DNA from: BOG-908 sp965199235 | GTDB taxonomy: Bacteria; Pseudomonadota; Alphaproteobacteria; Acetobacterales; Acetobacteraceae | Reading direction: 5' to 3' | Assembly: GCA_965199235.1 (NCBI GenBank) | Contig: CBDAQU010000002.1 | Coordinates: 2,480,001-2,544,000, forward strand | DNA length: 64,000 bases | Part shown: positions 8,457 through 16,200 of the stretch, piece by piece | Numbering within the stretch: the stretch's first letter is position 1 | Layout of the letters: every line of letters starts with the position of its first letter | Position numbers and translations under genes: made by a program | The notes under the pieces: generated by a model | What the model was told of the DNA's origin: nothing | What the model saw: only the letters and a program-made list of their open reading frames with translations | Databases searched by the model: none

Positions 8457-9185
8457 ATGCCCGACACCGCCGGCCAGCACGTGCCCCCGATCCACACCGC
8501 GCCGGCGATCGACACCAAGGCGTTCCGCAACGCGCTCGGCACGTTCGTCACCGGCGTCACCATCATCACCACCCTCGACCAGGACGGCCAGCCGGCCGGG
8601 CTGACCGCCAACAGCTTCAACTCCGTCTCGCTCGACCCGCCGATGGTGCTCTGGAGCCTGGCGCTGGACAGCACCAGCCTGAACGCCTTCCGCCACGCCG
8701 CCTGGTGGGCGGTGCACGTGCTGGCCGCCGGCCAGGAAACGCTGTCCAACCAGTTCGCCCGCCGCGACGCCGACAAGTTCCACGGCGTGCAGACAACCCC
8801 TGGCCCGGGCGGCATCCCTCTGCTGGACGGCTCGGCCGCCCGTTTCGTCTGCCGCGCCGCCTTCGAATACGAGGGCGGCGACCACGCCATCTTCCTCGGC
8901 GCGGTCGAAGATTTCGAGCAGAGCGGGCACCCCCCTCTGGTCTATCATAAGGGATGCTACGCCGGCATCGTCGCCCAGCCCAAGCTCCGGACCGGCAACG
9001 CGCCCGAAGCGAGCCTCGCCACTCTCGAACACCAGGGTCTCGTCGGCAGCGCCGGCGACGGCACCAAACACCTCACCGCCTCAGGCCGCGACCTCACCGC
9101 CGGCCTGCTCGCCTTGGCCGCCCAACGTTCGATGCCGAGCGACGACCTGTCCGTCCTTGACCGACTGCTCGCCCAACTCGACTGA
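8457..9185 (+). CDS. Flavin reductase domain protein (FMN-binding)
   Basis: 242 aa. The N-terminal ~165 residues match the flavin reductase-like / HpaC family: FRNALGTFVTGVTIITT, GLTANSFNSVSLDPPMVLWSLA, then YHKGCYAGIV. These reduce free FMN/FAD for two-component monooxygenases. The extra C-terminal ~60 residues (KHLTASGRDLTAGLLALAAQ) may be a small helical regulatory tail as in some longer members. ATG 8457 is chosen because homology begins just after it; the longer upstream frame crosses the ferredoxin gene. No oxygenase partner is adjacent. Confidence 0.85.
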   Translation: MPDTAGQHVPPIHTAPAIDTKAFRNALGTFVTGVTIITTLDQDGQPAGLTANSFNSVSLDPPMVLWSLALDSTSLNAFRHAAWWAVHVLAAGQETLSNQFARRDADKFHGVQTTPGPGGIPLLDGSAARFVCRAAFEYEGGDHAIFLGAVEDFEQSGHPPLVYHKGCYAGIVAQPKLRTGNAPEASLATLEHQGLVGSAGDGTKHLTASGRDLTAGLLALAAQRSMPSDDLSVLDRLLAQLD

Positions 9186-9203
9186 AGTAGGGCAGGCGGC
9201 CCA

Positions 9204-9458
9204 GAGCATGATCGCTTCAGGTTGATCTTCAACCACGATGGACATGCTCGCCAAATAAAAAGCCAGAACCCGATCGCTTCGGCTAACGGAAGCGATCGGG
9301 CTCAAGCCGTCGCTACCAAGGACCCTGTACCCATCTGGGCTGCCACGCCCGTGAGCGTCTGTCGTCTGCCGGGCCGCTGCAAGACTGAACCCTTCGGGCG
9401 CCTTTAGCGGTCTTGACCCTGCCCGACAGGGCGACACGGAGTGCCCGCATCGAGGCTA
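9204..9458. repeat. Dispersed module M1, copy 1
   Basis: About 250 bp homologous to 50331-50585. It begins GAGC-TGATCGCTTC, has a 12-bp perfect inverted repeat at 9269-9300 (CCCGATCGCTTC ... GAAGCGATCGGG, 8-nt loop), then a conserved block with CTGGGCTGCCACG, and ends ACACGGAGTG...CATCGAGGCT. A second stem pairs CAAGAC (9380-9385) with GTCTTG (9410-9415). No coding capacity is seen. Confidence 0.7.
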
Positions 9459-9570
9459 GAGCCACGTCACGCTGACCATAACGGCCGGAGTGACGAGATT
9501 GCTCGTCAAAACAGTACTTTGATCGGTTTGAGGTCCGCCTACTCGCGGACACTCTGCGTGAACCGGTCTG
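9456..9570. repeat. MITE-like module M2, copy 1 (degenerate ends)
   Basis: Homologous over its length to 63673-63788: CTAGAG...GTCACGC at the left, GGTTTGAGGTCCGCC-CTCGCGGAC-CTCTGCGTGAA at the right. The right end reads GGTCTGG rather than GGTCTAG, so this copy is decayed. It lies directly against module M1 and just downstream of the TSCPD gene. Confidence 0.7.
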
Positions 9571-9580
9571 GTAACGACAG

Positions 9581-11089
9581 CTAGGCGACCAGGCGCAGAC
9601 CCTTTGCTCTCACCCGTGACGGCGGCAGGTCCAAAGGCAGCAACGGCGTTGGGCTCGTCGGCACCATCGGCCTCTCGTCAACCTCCGGCGCCGGCAGAAC
9701 CCGCCCCAGATACGTCGCCGCCAGGGTCCTGAACACGTAGTCCAGCACCGACGTCGCGCGCTCCACCTCCGGGTCCCCCTCGACCACCCCGGCCGGCCCG
9801 AAACGCGTCAGGGTGAACGCCTCCACGAACGCGTCGAGCTCCACCCCGTGCTGCAGGCCCAGGCTGACCGCCTGCGCGAGGCAGTCGGCCAGGCAGCGCA
9901 CGCTCGCCGTCTCGCGCGGCAGCACCAGGCTGATCTCCCCCAACCGCCCGTCGGCATACTCCGCCGTGCGCAGAAACACCCGATGCCCGCCGACCGACAC
10001 CTTGTGCGTCAACCCGCCATGCCGGGCCGGAAGCCTTTCCTGCCGCCCGCGTTCCTCTACCGCCACAATCCCTGGCGCCAGGGACGGTGGTGAGGGAAGC
10101 CCGACGGGCAGTTCCGGCATCAGGTCCAGATAGGCCGCCACCGTCTGGTGCATCGCCTGCTGCGCCGAAAGCCCTGCCACCGGCAACGGCACGTCCCCCG
10201 CCAGCACCGCTGCCAGCGCCGCCTCCGGCGACATCGAAGCCGCGGCCAACCGGTGCAGCGAGGCGCGCGTCAGATGCTGGTCGCGCACCGGCGAGAACGC
10301 AGGCGCCACCCCGCCAGTCTCCACCCCGAGCAGCGCATCGGTCGCCCCGGCGTCGAACACCCCCGTCGCCGGCACCGCACCGGGCGCCCCAGCGACGCCC
10401 GCTCGCGCGGCGGCGGCAGCCTCGGCCAAGCCATGCAGCACACAGCGCGACGGCGGCGCAGGCCAGCCCGCCCCGCTCGCCAGCAGGTCGCGCTGATTGC
10501 CTTCCAGCACGCGCTCCACCACGCCGCGCAGCATCGCGGCCAGACAGCCGGCCACGTCGCGCGCCGCCCGGCTGTCATACGCCAGCCCCGCGCAGGCCAG
10601 CAGGTCGTCCAACCCCGTCAACCCGATCTCGTAGCGCGCGGCGTCCGGCGCCAGCAGCCGGCATGCCTGCGCCGCCAGCGCCGCCGCCCGGGCAAGTTCC
10701 GCCGCCGCGTAGCCACCGTCGGCGCCATAGAACCCCGCCACGTTCAAGCCGAACCCCGGAACGCCGCCCGCCTCCGCCGCCCCGGCCACCAGGCGCCAGA
10801 CCCACGCGTTGGGCGCTGCCTGGCGCCGCTGCAACAATGTGAGCAGCGATGACGCCAGGGTGTCGCTCGCCCCCGCCTGGCGCGCCCTCGTCGCGATCAT
10901 GCCGAGCCAGCCCGCCGAATCCGACGCCACGTTGACCGCCCCCTGGCCAGGCACCAGCCCGGCCAGCGCCTCCGCCGCACGATCGTCCCAACTTGCCGGC
11001 AGCCTGACCGCGCGCGGCGGCTGGTCCGGGTCGGCCTTCGCCAGCACCTGCCGCATCCTGACGCCCTGCCACAGCCGCATTGCTTTCAT
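9581..11089 (-). CDS. TSCPD-domain protein (class II ribonucleotide reductase C-terminal-like)
   Basis: 502 aa. The C-terminal ~110 residues carry the RNR-type TSCPD domain: LRTAEYADGRLGEISLVLP, LADCLAQAVSLGLQHGVELDAFVEAFTLTRF, then ATSVLDYVFRTLAATYLGR. This resembles the C terminus of adenosylcobalamin-dependent NrdJ. The N-terminal part (PASWDDRAAEALAGLVPGQG) is Ala-rich and contains no visible RNR barrel, so it is not a complete reductase. Start ATG 11089 follows from the frame; a second ATG lies at 11080. Function unknown; a nucleotide-related or regulatory role is a guess. Confidence 0.7.
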   Translation of the reverse strand: MKAMRLWQGVRMRQVLAKADPDQPPRAVRLPASWDDRAAEALAGLVPGQGAVNVASDSAGWLGMIATRARQAGASDTLASSLLTLLQRRQAAPNAWVWRLVAGAAEAGGVPGFGLNVAGFYGADGGYAAAELARAAALAAQACRLLAPDAARYEIGLTGLDDLLACAGLAYDSRAARDVAGCLAAMLRGVVERVLEGNQRDLLASGAGWPAPPSRCVLHGLAEAAAAARAGVAGAPGAVPATGVFDAGATDALLGVETGGVAPAFSPVRDQHLTRASLHRLAAASMSPEAALAAVLAGDVPLPVAGLSAQQAMHQTVAAYLDLMPELPVGLPSPPSLAPGIVAVEERGRQERLPARHGGLTHKVSVGGHRVFLRTAEYADGRLGEISLVLPRETASVRCLADCLAQAVSLGLQHGVELDAFVEAFTLTRFGPAGVVEGDPEVERATSVLDYVFRTLAATYLGRVLPAPEVDERPMVPTSPTPLLPLDLPPSRVRAKGLRLVA

Positions 11090-11260
11090 GGCGGCCACAC
11101 AAGCATGGAACACGCGACTCGAAAACCTAGATTTGGCGTCCGGCCACCCCACTCCCCACACAATATTGTGGATAGATCGACGCCTGACGCTACTCCGCAC
11201 CCGATTGCGCCAGCGTCGCACGGGTTTGCAGGCCCCGGCACCCGGCCGTATAAGCGCCCG

Positions 11261-11617
11261 ATGACAATCGGCACGCGTCTGTTCACCATGCTGCGCGGCT
11301 CGCCTGTCGGCACCGACGCCGACGGCAACCGCTACTACGAGGACCGCAAGCTCCCCCGCCGCGGCCTGCGCCGCCGCCGCTGGGTGATGTATGCGGGGGT
11401 CGAGGAAGCCAGCGCCATTCCCTCGGAGTGGCACGCCTGGCTGCACTACACCACCGACGCGCCGCTCACCGGCAGGCCCAGGCGCGCCTGGCAGAAACCG
11501 CACCTGCCCAACACCACCGGCACCGCGCTCAGCTATCGCCCGCCAGGACACGACTACAAGGGCGGCCACCGCGCCGCGGCCACCGGCGACTACGAAGCCT
11601 GGACGCCGGACGCGTAG
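11261..11617 (+). CDS. NADH:ubiquinone oxidoreductase accessory subunit NDUFA12 (B17.2)
   Basis: 118 aa. It has the NDUFA12 pattern: GTDADGNRYYEDR, RRRWVMYAG, EASAIPSEWHAWLHYTTDAPL, then WQKPHLPNTTGT. In alphaproteobacteria this is an accessory subunit of complex I, encoded away from nuo and next to mlaD and a DUF2155 gene, as here. ATG 11261 is the first Met before homology; the upstream extension of the frame is not family-like. The stop abuts the mlaD ATG. Confidence 0.92.
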   Translation: MTIGTRLFTMLRGSPVGTDADGNRYYEDRKLPRRGLRRRRWVMYAGVEEASAIPSEWHAWLHYTTDAPLTGRPRRAWQKPHLPNTTGTALSYRPPGHDYKGGHRAAATGDYEAWTPDA

Positions 11618-12133
11618 ATGGCGCGCCATAGTGCGGCCGAGGTCGCAACCGGCGCTGCCGTGCTGCTGGTGGCCGGCGGCTTCCTGGTCTATGCCCTGGC
11701 CAATACCGGCCAAAGCTTCGGCCGCGGCGGCTACGCCCTGCACGCCAGTTTCGACCACGTCGACGGCCTGGCCGCAGGCGGCGACGTCCGAATCGCAGGC
11801 GTCAAGGTCGGCAGCGTCACCGACATCCGCCTCGACCCGAAAACCTACCAGGCCAAAATCACCTTCAGCGTGCAGCCGGACGTCTCGCTCACCACCGACA
11901 GCAGCGCCACCATCGCCAGCGACGGCCTGCTCGGAGGCAAATACGTCGACCTTGCCACCGGAGGCGAGGACACGACCCTCAAGCCGGGCGGCACAATCAC
12001 CATCACCCAGGGGTCGGTGAACCTCGAGGCACTGATCGGCAAATACATCTTCGGCAGCACCGGAACCAGCAGCGGCGGCAAGGCCGGCGGAGCTGCCGAG
12101 GCCGGCAGCCAGAACCACCCCGCCCCGAAATGA
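11618..12133 (+). CDS. mlaD: Outer-membrane lipid asymmetry protein MlaD
   Basis: 171 aa with one N-terminal membrane anchor (residues ~9-28) and one MCE domain (FDHVDGLAAGGDVRIAGVKVGSVTDIRL ... DGLLGGKYVDL). MlaD is the periplasmic substrate-binding hexamer of the MlaFEDB phospholipid transporter. The C-terminal Gly/Ala/Ser-rich tail looks disordered. It begins immediately after the NDUFA12 stop; mlaE and mlaF are not in the window, which is common in alphaproteobacteria. Confidence 0.9.
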   Translation: MARHSAAEVATGAAVLLVAGGFLVYALANTGQSFGRGGYALHASFDHVDGLAAGGDVRIAGVKVGSVTDIRLDPKTYQAKITFSVQPDVSLTTDSSATIASDGLLGGKYVDLATGGEDTTLKPGGTITITQGSVNLEALIGKYIFGSTGTSSGGKAGGAAEAGSQNHPAPK

Positions 12134-12339
12134 GCCCGCCGGTGGCGGCCTGGCCGCAGCCGGACGGCGAGCCGGTCTCCTGCCGCGACAAGATCGAGAT
12201 CCTCAACGACAATTACGACGAGCTGGCGCACGTCATGCAGGACGCCTTCGAGGACGCCATCCTGATGGGAGTCGACGAAACGGCGATGCGCGGCCTGATC
12301 GACGCGCTGGTCGCCGGCCTGAAGGCGCCGCGCCGATGA
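12130..12339 (+). CDS. Small conserved-context hypothetical protein
   Basis: 69 aa, ATG overlapping the mlaD stop by 4 bp and its own stop overlapping the next ATG by 4 bp. The core reads CRDKIEILNDNYDELAHVMQDAFEDAILMGVDETAMRGLIDAL, acidic and helical. A small gene at this place between mlaD and DUF2155 is usual in this group. Function unknown. Confidence 0.75.
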   Translation: MSPPVAAWPQPDGEPVSCRDKIEILNDNYDELAHVMQDAFEDAILMGVDETAMRGLIDALVAGLKAPRR

Positions 12340-12731
12340 CGCGCCGGCTCCTGGCCGCCTCACGCGCCGCCTCCGCCCTGGCCCTGCTGCTTGCCTGGCC
12401 CGCCTTCGCCGACACGGTCGAACCGCCCAACATCTCGCCGCCCGACAGCTGGGTGCCGCGCCAGGCAGCGACGCTGAGGGTGCTCAACAAGCTCGATTCG
12501 ACCACGCAGTCGCTCACCGTGCATGTCGGCGAGACCGCGCATGTGCAGACGCTGTCGGTCACGCTGCGGGCCTGCGCCGTGCGCCCGCCGGACCTGCCGG
12601 CCGATGCCACCGCACACCTGTCCGTCTCCAACGGCGACGCCTCGTTCGACAACTGGATCCTGCAGAACGAGCCGTCGATCAACATGTTCGAGGACCCCGT
12701 CTACGACATCCAGCTCGCCGGCTGCGCCTGA
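12336..12731 (+). CDS. DUF2155 domain exported protein
   Basis: 131 aa with a Sec signal peptide (RAASALALLLAWPAFA, cut near residue 25). The mature part matches DUF2155: LRVLNKLDSTTQSLTVHVGE, LRACAVRPPD, then VYDIQLAGC. The two Cys may form a disulfide. It is the last gene of the operon NDUFA12-mlaD-small ORF-DUF2155. Role unknown, probably periplasmic and envelope-related. Confidence 0.87.
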   Translation: MTRRLLAASRAASALALLLAWPAFADTVEPPNISPPDSWVPRQAATLRVLNKLDSTTQSLTVHVGETAHVQTLSVTLRACAVRPPDLPADATAHLSVSNGDASFDNWILQNEPSINMFEDPVYDIQLAGCA

Positions 12732-12892
12732 AAGCGCAGGCGTGGTAGAGACGCGCCGCGACGGCCAATCAATCCGGCGCCGATCCAACTAAGCGCTGAG
12801 TCGTTTCACTTCGCGGAACAAACCTTAACCGCCCGGTAACTCCGCCGCGTCATTGTCTCCATCACCGACAACAACGAGACAGGTTACAGGCG

Positions 12893-14191
12893 ATGGCAAC
12901 CACGACACTTTCGGCCGGAACGGTCACCTACAGCGGACAAGGGCAGGCAGGCAATTGGTCTGACCCGGCAAACTGGGTGGGCGGCGTGGCGCCGCGGGCC
13001 AATCCGGTAAGCCAGGCGCTCTTCACCTCGAACGCCACGCTGAACAACAGCTTCACGGTGGGCCGCATGATGATGCTGGGCACCGAAGCCATAACGGTCA
13101 ACGGCACGCTGAACACCACCTCGGTCGACCAGTGCGAAGCCTTCATGATCTGCAACGGCGCCTTTGTCACCTTCGCGCCCACCGCCACCCTTAACGATGC
13201 CGGCGGGCTGGAAGTGGGCGTGCACGCCTTCGGTTCCTTCACCGCGCAGGGCAGCGGCGCCACGCGGTCGGCCATCAACGTGCAGTATGGCCAGATCGGC
13301 TTTCACGCCAACAGTGACGGGGTCGTGAACATCGACGACTCGTCCTTCAAAGTCGCGAACTGGCTGTATGTGGGCATGAGCGGGCAGGGCAACCTGACCG
13401 TCAGCGATAGCGGCACGGTCTCCGTCGGCTCGTTCATGATGCTCGGCGCCGACCAGGGCGGGACAGGCAAGCTGACGCTGTCGAGCGGCGCGCAGATGAC
13501 GGTCGGCACCGTCGTCACACTCGGCGGCAACAACGTCGATCAGCTGACACCGGCCCCCGCCGGCGCCGCCATGGGCACCGGCACGCTCACCGTCGATGCC
13601 GGCAGCAGCCTGACCGCAGGCCAGGCCGTGCACGTCATGGCCGGCAGTGCGGTCGTCATGGCCGGCGGAACCATCTCGGTCACCAACGCCTTTCCCGGCG
13701 TCGACGTGCGCGCCGGCGCCACGCTGTCCGGCTTCGGCACGATCAACGTCCCCAACCATACGCCCGGCCAGGTCAGCGGCCTGATGGTGTCGGGCACCGT
13801 CGAGTCCGTGGGCGGCACGCTCACCATCAACGCGCCCTTGGGCGGGATGGGCCAGGCCCAGATCGCCGATGGCAGCACGATGGTCATCAACGGCGCCAGC
13901 GTCGCCCTGCCGACGATCAACTTCATGGGCGGCAACGGCACCCTGGTGCTCTCCCACGGGATCGCCGACGCCGCGACCCTCACCGGCTTCTCCGGCAACG
14001 ACCACATCCTGATGGCGGGCGTGGACAACCTCACCTGGAACCCGACCACGGACGTGCTGACGCTCACTTCGGCCAGCCAGACCGTCGACCACCTCCAGTT
14101 CGCCGGCGCCTATGCCAGCAACGCCTTCACCCTCACCCAGACCAGCGCCGGCGCGATGATCGGCCTGGCCGTCACTCACACCGGGCACTGA
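12893..14191 (+). CDS. Beta-repeat (solenoid) surface/secreted protein, probable type I secretion substrate
   Basis: 432 aa rich in Gly, Thr, Ser, Asn and Val with repeated short beta units such as GNLTVSDSGTVSVGSFMMLGADQGGTGKLTLSSGAQMTV and GTGTLTVDAGSSLTAG. No N-terminal signal peptide. The C-terminal ~90 residues (TLTGFSGNDHILM ... VDHLQFAGAYASNAFTLTQTSAG) resemble the end domain of large adhesin-like proteins thought to leave by type I secretion. No autotransporter barrel is seen. It stands alone with no ABC/MFP genes adjacent. The exact role is unknown. Confidence 0.7.
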   Translation: MATTTLSAGTVTYSGQGQAGNWSDPANWVGGVAPRANPVSQALFTSNATLNNSFTVGRMMMLGTEAITVNGTLNTTSVDQCEAFMICNGAFVTFAPTATLNDAGGLEVGVHAFGSFTAQGSGATRSAINVQYGQIGFHANSDGVVNIDDSSFKVANWLYVGMSGQGNLTVSDSGTVSVGSFMMLGADQGGTGKLTLSSGAQMTVGTVVTLGGNNVDQLTPAPAGAAMGTGTLTVDAGSSLTAGQAVHVMAGSAVVMAGGTISVTNAFPGVDVRAGATLSGFGTINVPNHTPGQVSGLMVSGTVESVGGTLTINAPLGGMGQAQIADGSTMVINGASVALPTINFMGGNGTLVLSHGIADAATLTGFSGNDHILMAGVDNLTWNPTTDVLTLTSASQTVDHLQFAGAYASNAFTLTQTSAGAMIGLAVTHTGH

Positions 14192-14244
14192 TCCGCCACC
14201 CTCTCCGATGGCGGTTCGGCAGTCGAACCGCTATCGGGAGGGCC

Positions 14245-14964
14245 ATGGTCCCCATCGAACTGCCGCCGCTATTCCGCTGCGCCTTCCTGCTCGACCTCGA
14301 CGGCACCCTGCTCGACATCGCGCCGGCGCCCGACCAGGTCGTCGTCCCGCCCGGCCTGCCGGACGATTTGCGCCGGCTCCGCACGCTCTGCGGCGACGCG
14401 CTCGCCATCGTCACCGGCCGCCCCATCGCCCAGATCGATCTGCTGCTTCCCGACATCCCGTTCGCCGTCGCCGGTGAACACGGCGCCGCCATACGCCATT
14501 GCCCTGGCGGCAACGTGCAGCACGTCAACCTCCCAAATCTGCCACCCCACTGGCTGCCAGCCGCGTCCAGCCTAGCAAGCCAGCACCCGGGCGCCATGCT
14601 GGAGCCGAAATCCCACGGCCTGGTCCTGCACTACCGCGCCGCCCCCCAAGCCGGCCAAGCCCTCCAAGCCAGGCTGCAGAACTTTCTAGCCGAAACCCCA
14701 GGCGCCTACGTGCTGCTGCCCGCCAAGATGGCCTGGGAAATCCGCCCGGCCGGAATCGACAAGGGCACCGCGCTCCGATCCCTCATGCAGCACCCCCCCT
14801 TCCAAGGCCGCACCCCCGTCTTCGCCGGCGACGACGTCACCGACCAGGACGGCATAGCAGAAGCCCGTGCCCAAGGCGGCCTGGGCCTCTTCGTCCCCGA
14901 AAGCTTCGGCACCCCATCCGCCGTCCGCAGCTGGATCGCAAACCTCGCCAGGCAAGACCGGTAA
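14245..14964 (+). CDS. otsB: Trehalose-6-phosphate phosphatase
   Basis: 239 aa HAD phosphatase: nucleophile motif LLDLDGTLL (Asp17, Asp19), then VTGRPIAQI, and the acidic motif GDDVTDQDG near residue 206. Dephosphorylates trehalose-6-phosphate to trehalose, an osmo- and desiccation protectant. ATG 14245 lies after GGGAGG. otsA is not adjacent, so the synthase must be elsewhere. Confidence 0.9.
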   Translation: MVPIELPPLFRCAFLLDLDGTLLDIAPAPDQVVVPPGLPDDLRRLRTLCGDALAIVTGRPIAQIDLLLPDIPFAVAGEHGAAIRHCPGGNVQHVNLPNLPPHWLPAASSLASQHPGAMLEPKSHGLVLHYRAAPQAGQALQARLQNFLAETPGAYVLLPAKMAWEIRPAGIDKGTALRSLMQHPPFQGRTPVFAGDDVTDQDGIAEARAQGGLGLFVPESFGTPSAVRSWIANLARQDR

Positions 14965-15058
14965 CGGGTAGGAAGAGGATGTGACATCTTCGAATGAGCT
15001 GCTGCCGGGGCTGCGCGGCTGCAACGACGGCATGTGCGTCCGGCCAAGCGGCTACCGG

Positions 15059-15213
15059 TTGAGTCTGAACTCGTGAAAGGCAAGCAGTCCTTTTTGCAAA
15101 AAGGGCCAAAAACCTTGTTCATCTAATCCGCGACAGCCGGACACAGGTTTTTTGCTTCTGTTTTGCAAAAAAGAAGGACTTGGCTTCGGTTTGGGTATGT
15201 CGATTTCAAAGCC
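15059..15213 (+). repeat. Dispersed hairpin repeat, copy B
   Basis: Inverted relative to copy A at 281-410, matching along its length, and sharing TCCGCGACAGCCGGAC and the following hairpin block with copy C near 17.85 kb. Contains a 16-bp palindrome at 15091-15106 (CCTTTTTG and its complement) and a second hairpin TTTTGCAAAAAAGAAG. The whole 14965-15371 gap has no other feature apart from the ribosome-binding site of the cupin gene. Confidence 0.75.
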
Positions 15214-15371
15214 GATTGGTATGAGTCCAACGGCGAGGAACGCAGCCAGATCCTTCAGATCGTCGTCCATTCGTTAGCAACGCTTACAGGTTCATGCCCA
15301 TTCCAACGACTCAACGACAACGCGCGCGAACGCCATCTCCGGTCGAACAGAGACGCAGGCGAGGAGCAATC

Positions 15372-15776
15372 ATGGACATCAAACGCTGCGGCACGCAGCC
15401 CTCGAACAAGGGCCCGGCCGACTGGTTCACCGGCATCGTACGGATAGACCCCTTGTTCATCGCGCCCGACCCCGCGCGCGTGTCCGGCGCTCTGGTCACG
15501 TTCGAACCCGGCGCGCGCACCGCCTGGCACACCCACCCGCTCGGGCAGACCCTGATCGTCACCGCCGGCTGCGGCCGGGCGCAACGCGAGGGCGGCCCTG
15601 TCGAGGAGATCCGCCCTGGCGACATCGTGTGGTTTCCGCCGGGCGAAAAGCACTGGCACGGCGCGTCCCCAACCACGGCCATGAGTCACATCGCGATCCA
15701 GGAGGCGCGCGACGGCAAGGTCGTCGACTGGCTGGAGCAGGTCGCCGGCCAGGATTACGCCGCGCCCGCCGCCTGA
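15372..15776 (+). CDS. Cupin-domain protein
   Basis: 134 aa single-domain cupin. Metal-binding cupin motif 1 is in RTAWHTHPLGQTLIVTAGCG and motif 2 in IRPGDIVWFPPGEKHWHGA. Proteins of this kind (quercetin dioxygenase-like or mandelonitrile-lyase-like) include enzymes and sensors; the substrate is unknown. ATG 15372 is preceded by GAGGAG at 15361-15366, which decides the start over an in-frame upstream Met. A broken SDR gene follows 43 bp downstream, a common partner of such cupins. Confidence 0.85.
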   Translation: MDIKRCGTQPSNKGPADWFTGIVRIDPLFIAPDPARVSGALVTFEPGARTAWHTHPLGQTLIVTAGCGRAQREGGPVEEIRPGDIVWFPPGEKHWHGASPTTAMSHIAIQEARDGKVVDWLEQVAGQDYAAPAA

Positions 15777-15819
15777 CACGCAAGCCACCTCCGCGGTTAC
15801 CGCATCCCCGAGGATCGCC

Positions 15820-16028
15820 ATGAACCCGACATACGATTTCACAGGCCAGGTCGCCCTGGTCACGGGCGCCGGTTCCGGCATCGGCCTGGCAACCGCGCAA
15901 GCCTTCGCCAGTCAGGTGCGGCCACCGTGCTCGCCGGCCGCAACGAGACGGAGCTGAAGGTCGCGGCAGACGCGCTCGTTTCAGAAGCCGCAAGCCGACA
16001 TGCCGAGCCACTGGGCCGTGTGACTTAA
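15820..16028 (+). pseudogene. Short-chain dehydrogenase/reductase fragment, frameshifted
   Basis: The ATG at 15820 opens a typical SDR N terminus (FTGQVALVTGAGSGIGLATAQAFA, with TGxxxGIG). Near 15911 the frame is lost; a one-base shift restores SGAATVLAGRNETELKVAADALV, which again is SDR-like, then stops at 16028. Only ~68 of the usual ~250 residues remain, so it is both frameshifted and truncated. It follows the cupin gene and was probably its operon partner. Confidence 0.8.
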
Positions 16029-16088
16029 AGCGAGAGGCATTGAAATGGAGTCAGCAAGGCTAGGAGCTTGCTCTTGCCAAAAGGAATG

Positions 16089-16110
16089 GGGGTCTGGGAT
16101 TCCTGACCCC
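16089..16110. repeat. Hairpin in the spacer before the GT-C gene
   Basis: GGGGTC at 16089-16094 pairs with GACCCC at 16105-16110 around a 10-nt loop. It lies in the 172-bp spacer between the SDR remnant and the glycosyltransferase. No T-run follows, so terminator function is doubtful; the segment (16060-16150) reads like a further dispersed element but no second copy is in the window. Confidence 0.4.
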
Positions 16111-16200
16111 AGCAGAGGGTTTCCGGGACAGCGTCCCCCAACCTGTCTTGAACCAACTTAAACGCATCCCGCTCCAGGCCACGCGACCTAGGTATCGGGC

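Noticed and set aside
12884..14188. 434-aa minus-strand ORF opposite the beta-repeat protein
   Set aside because: Composition is His/Arg/Asp-rich shadow sequence with no motif; the plus-strand frame shows regular beta repeats.
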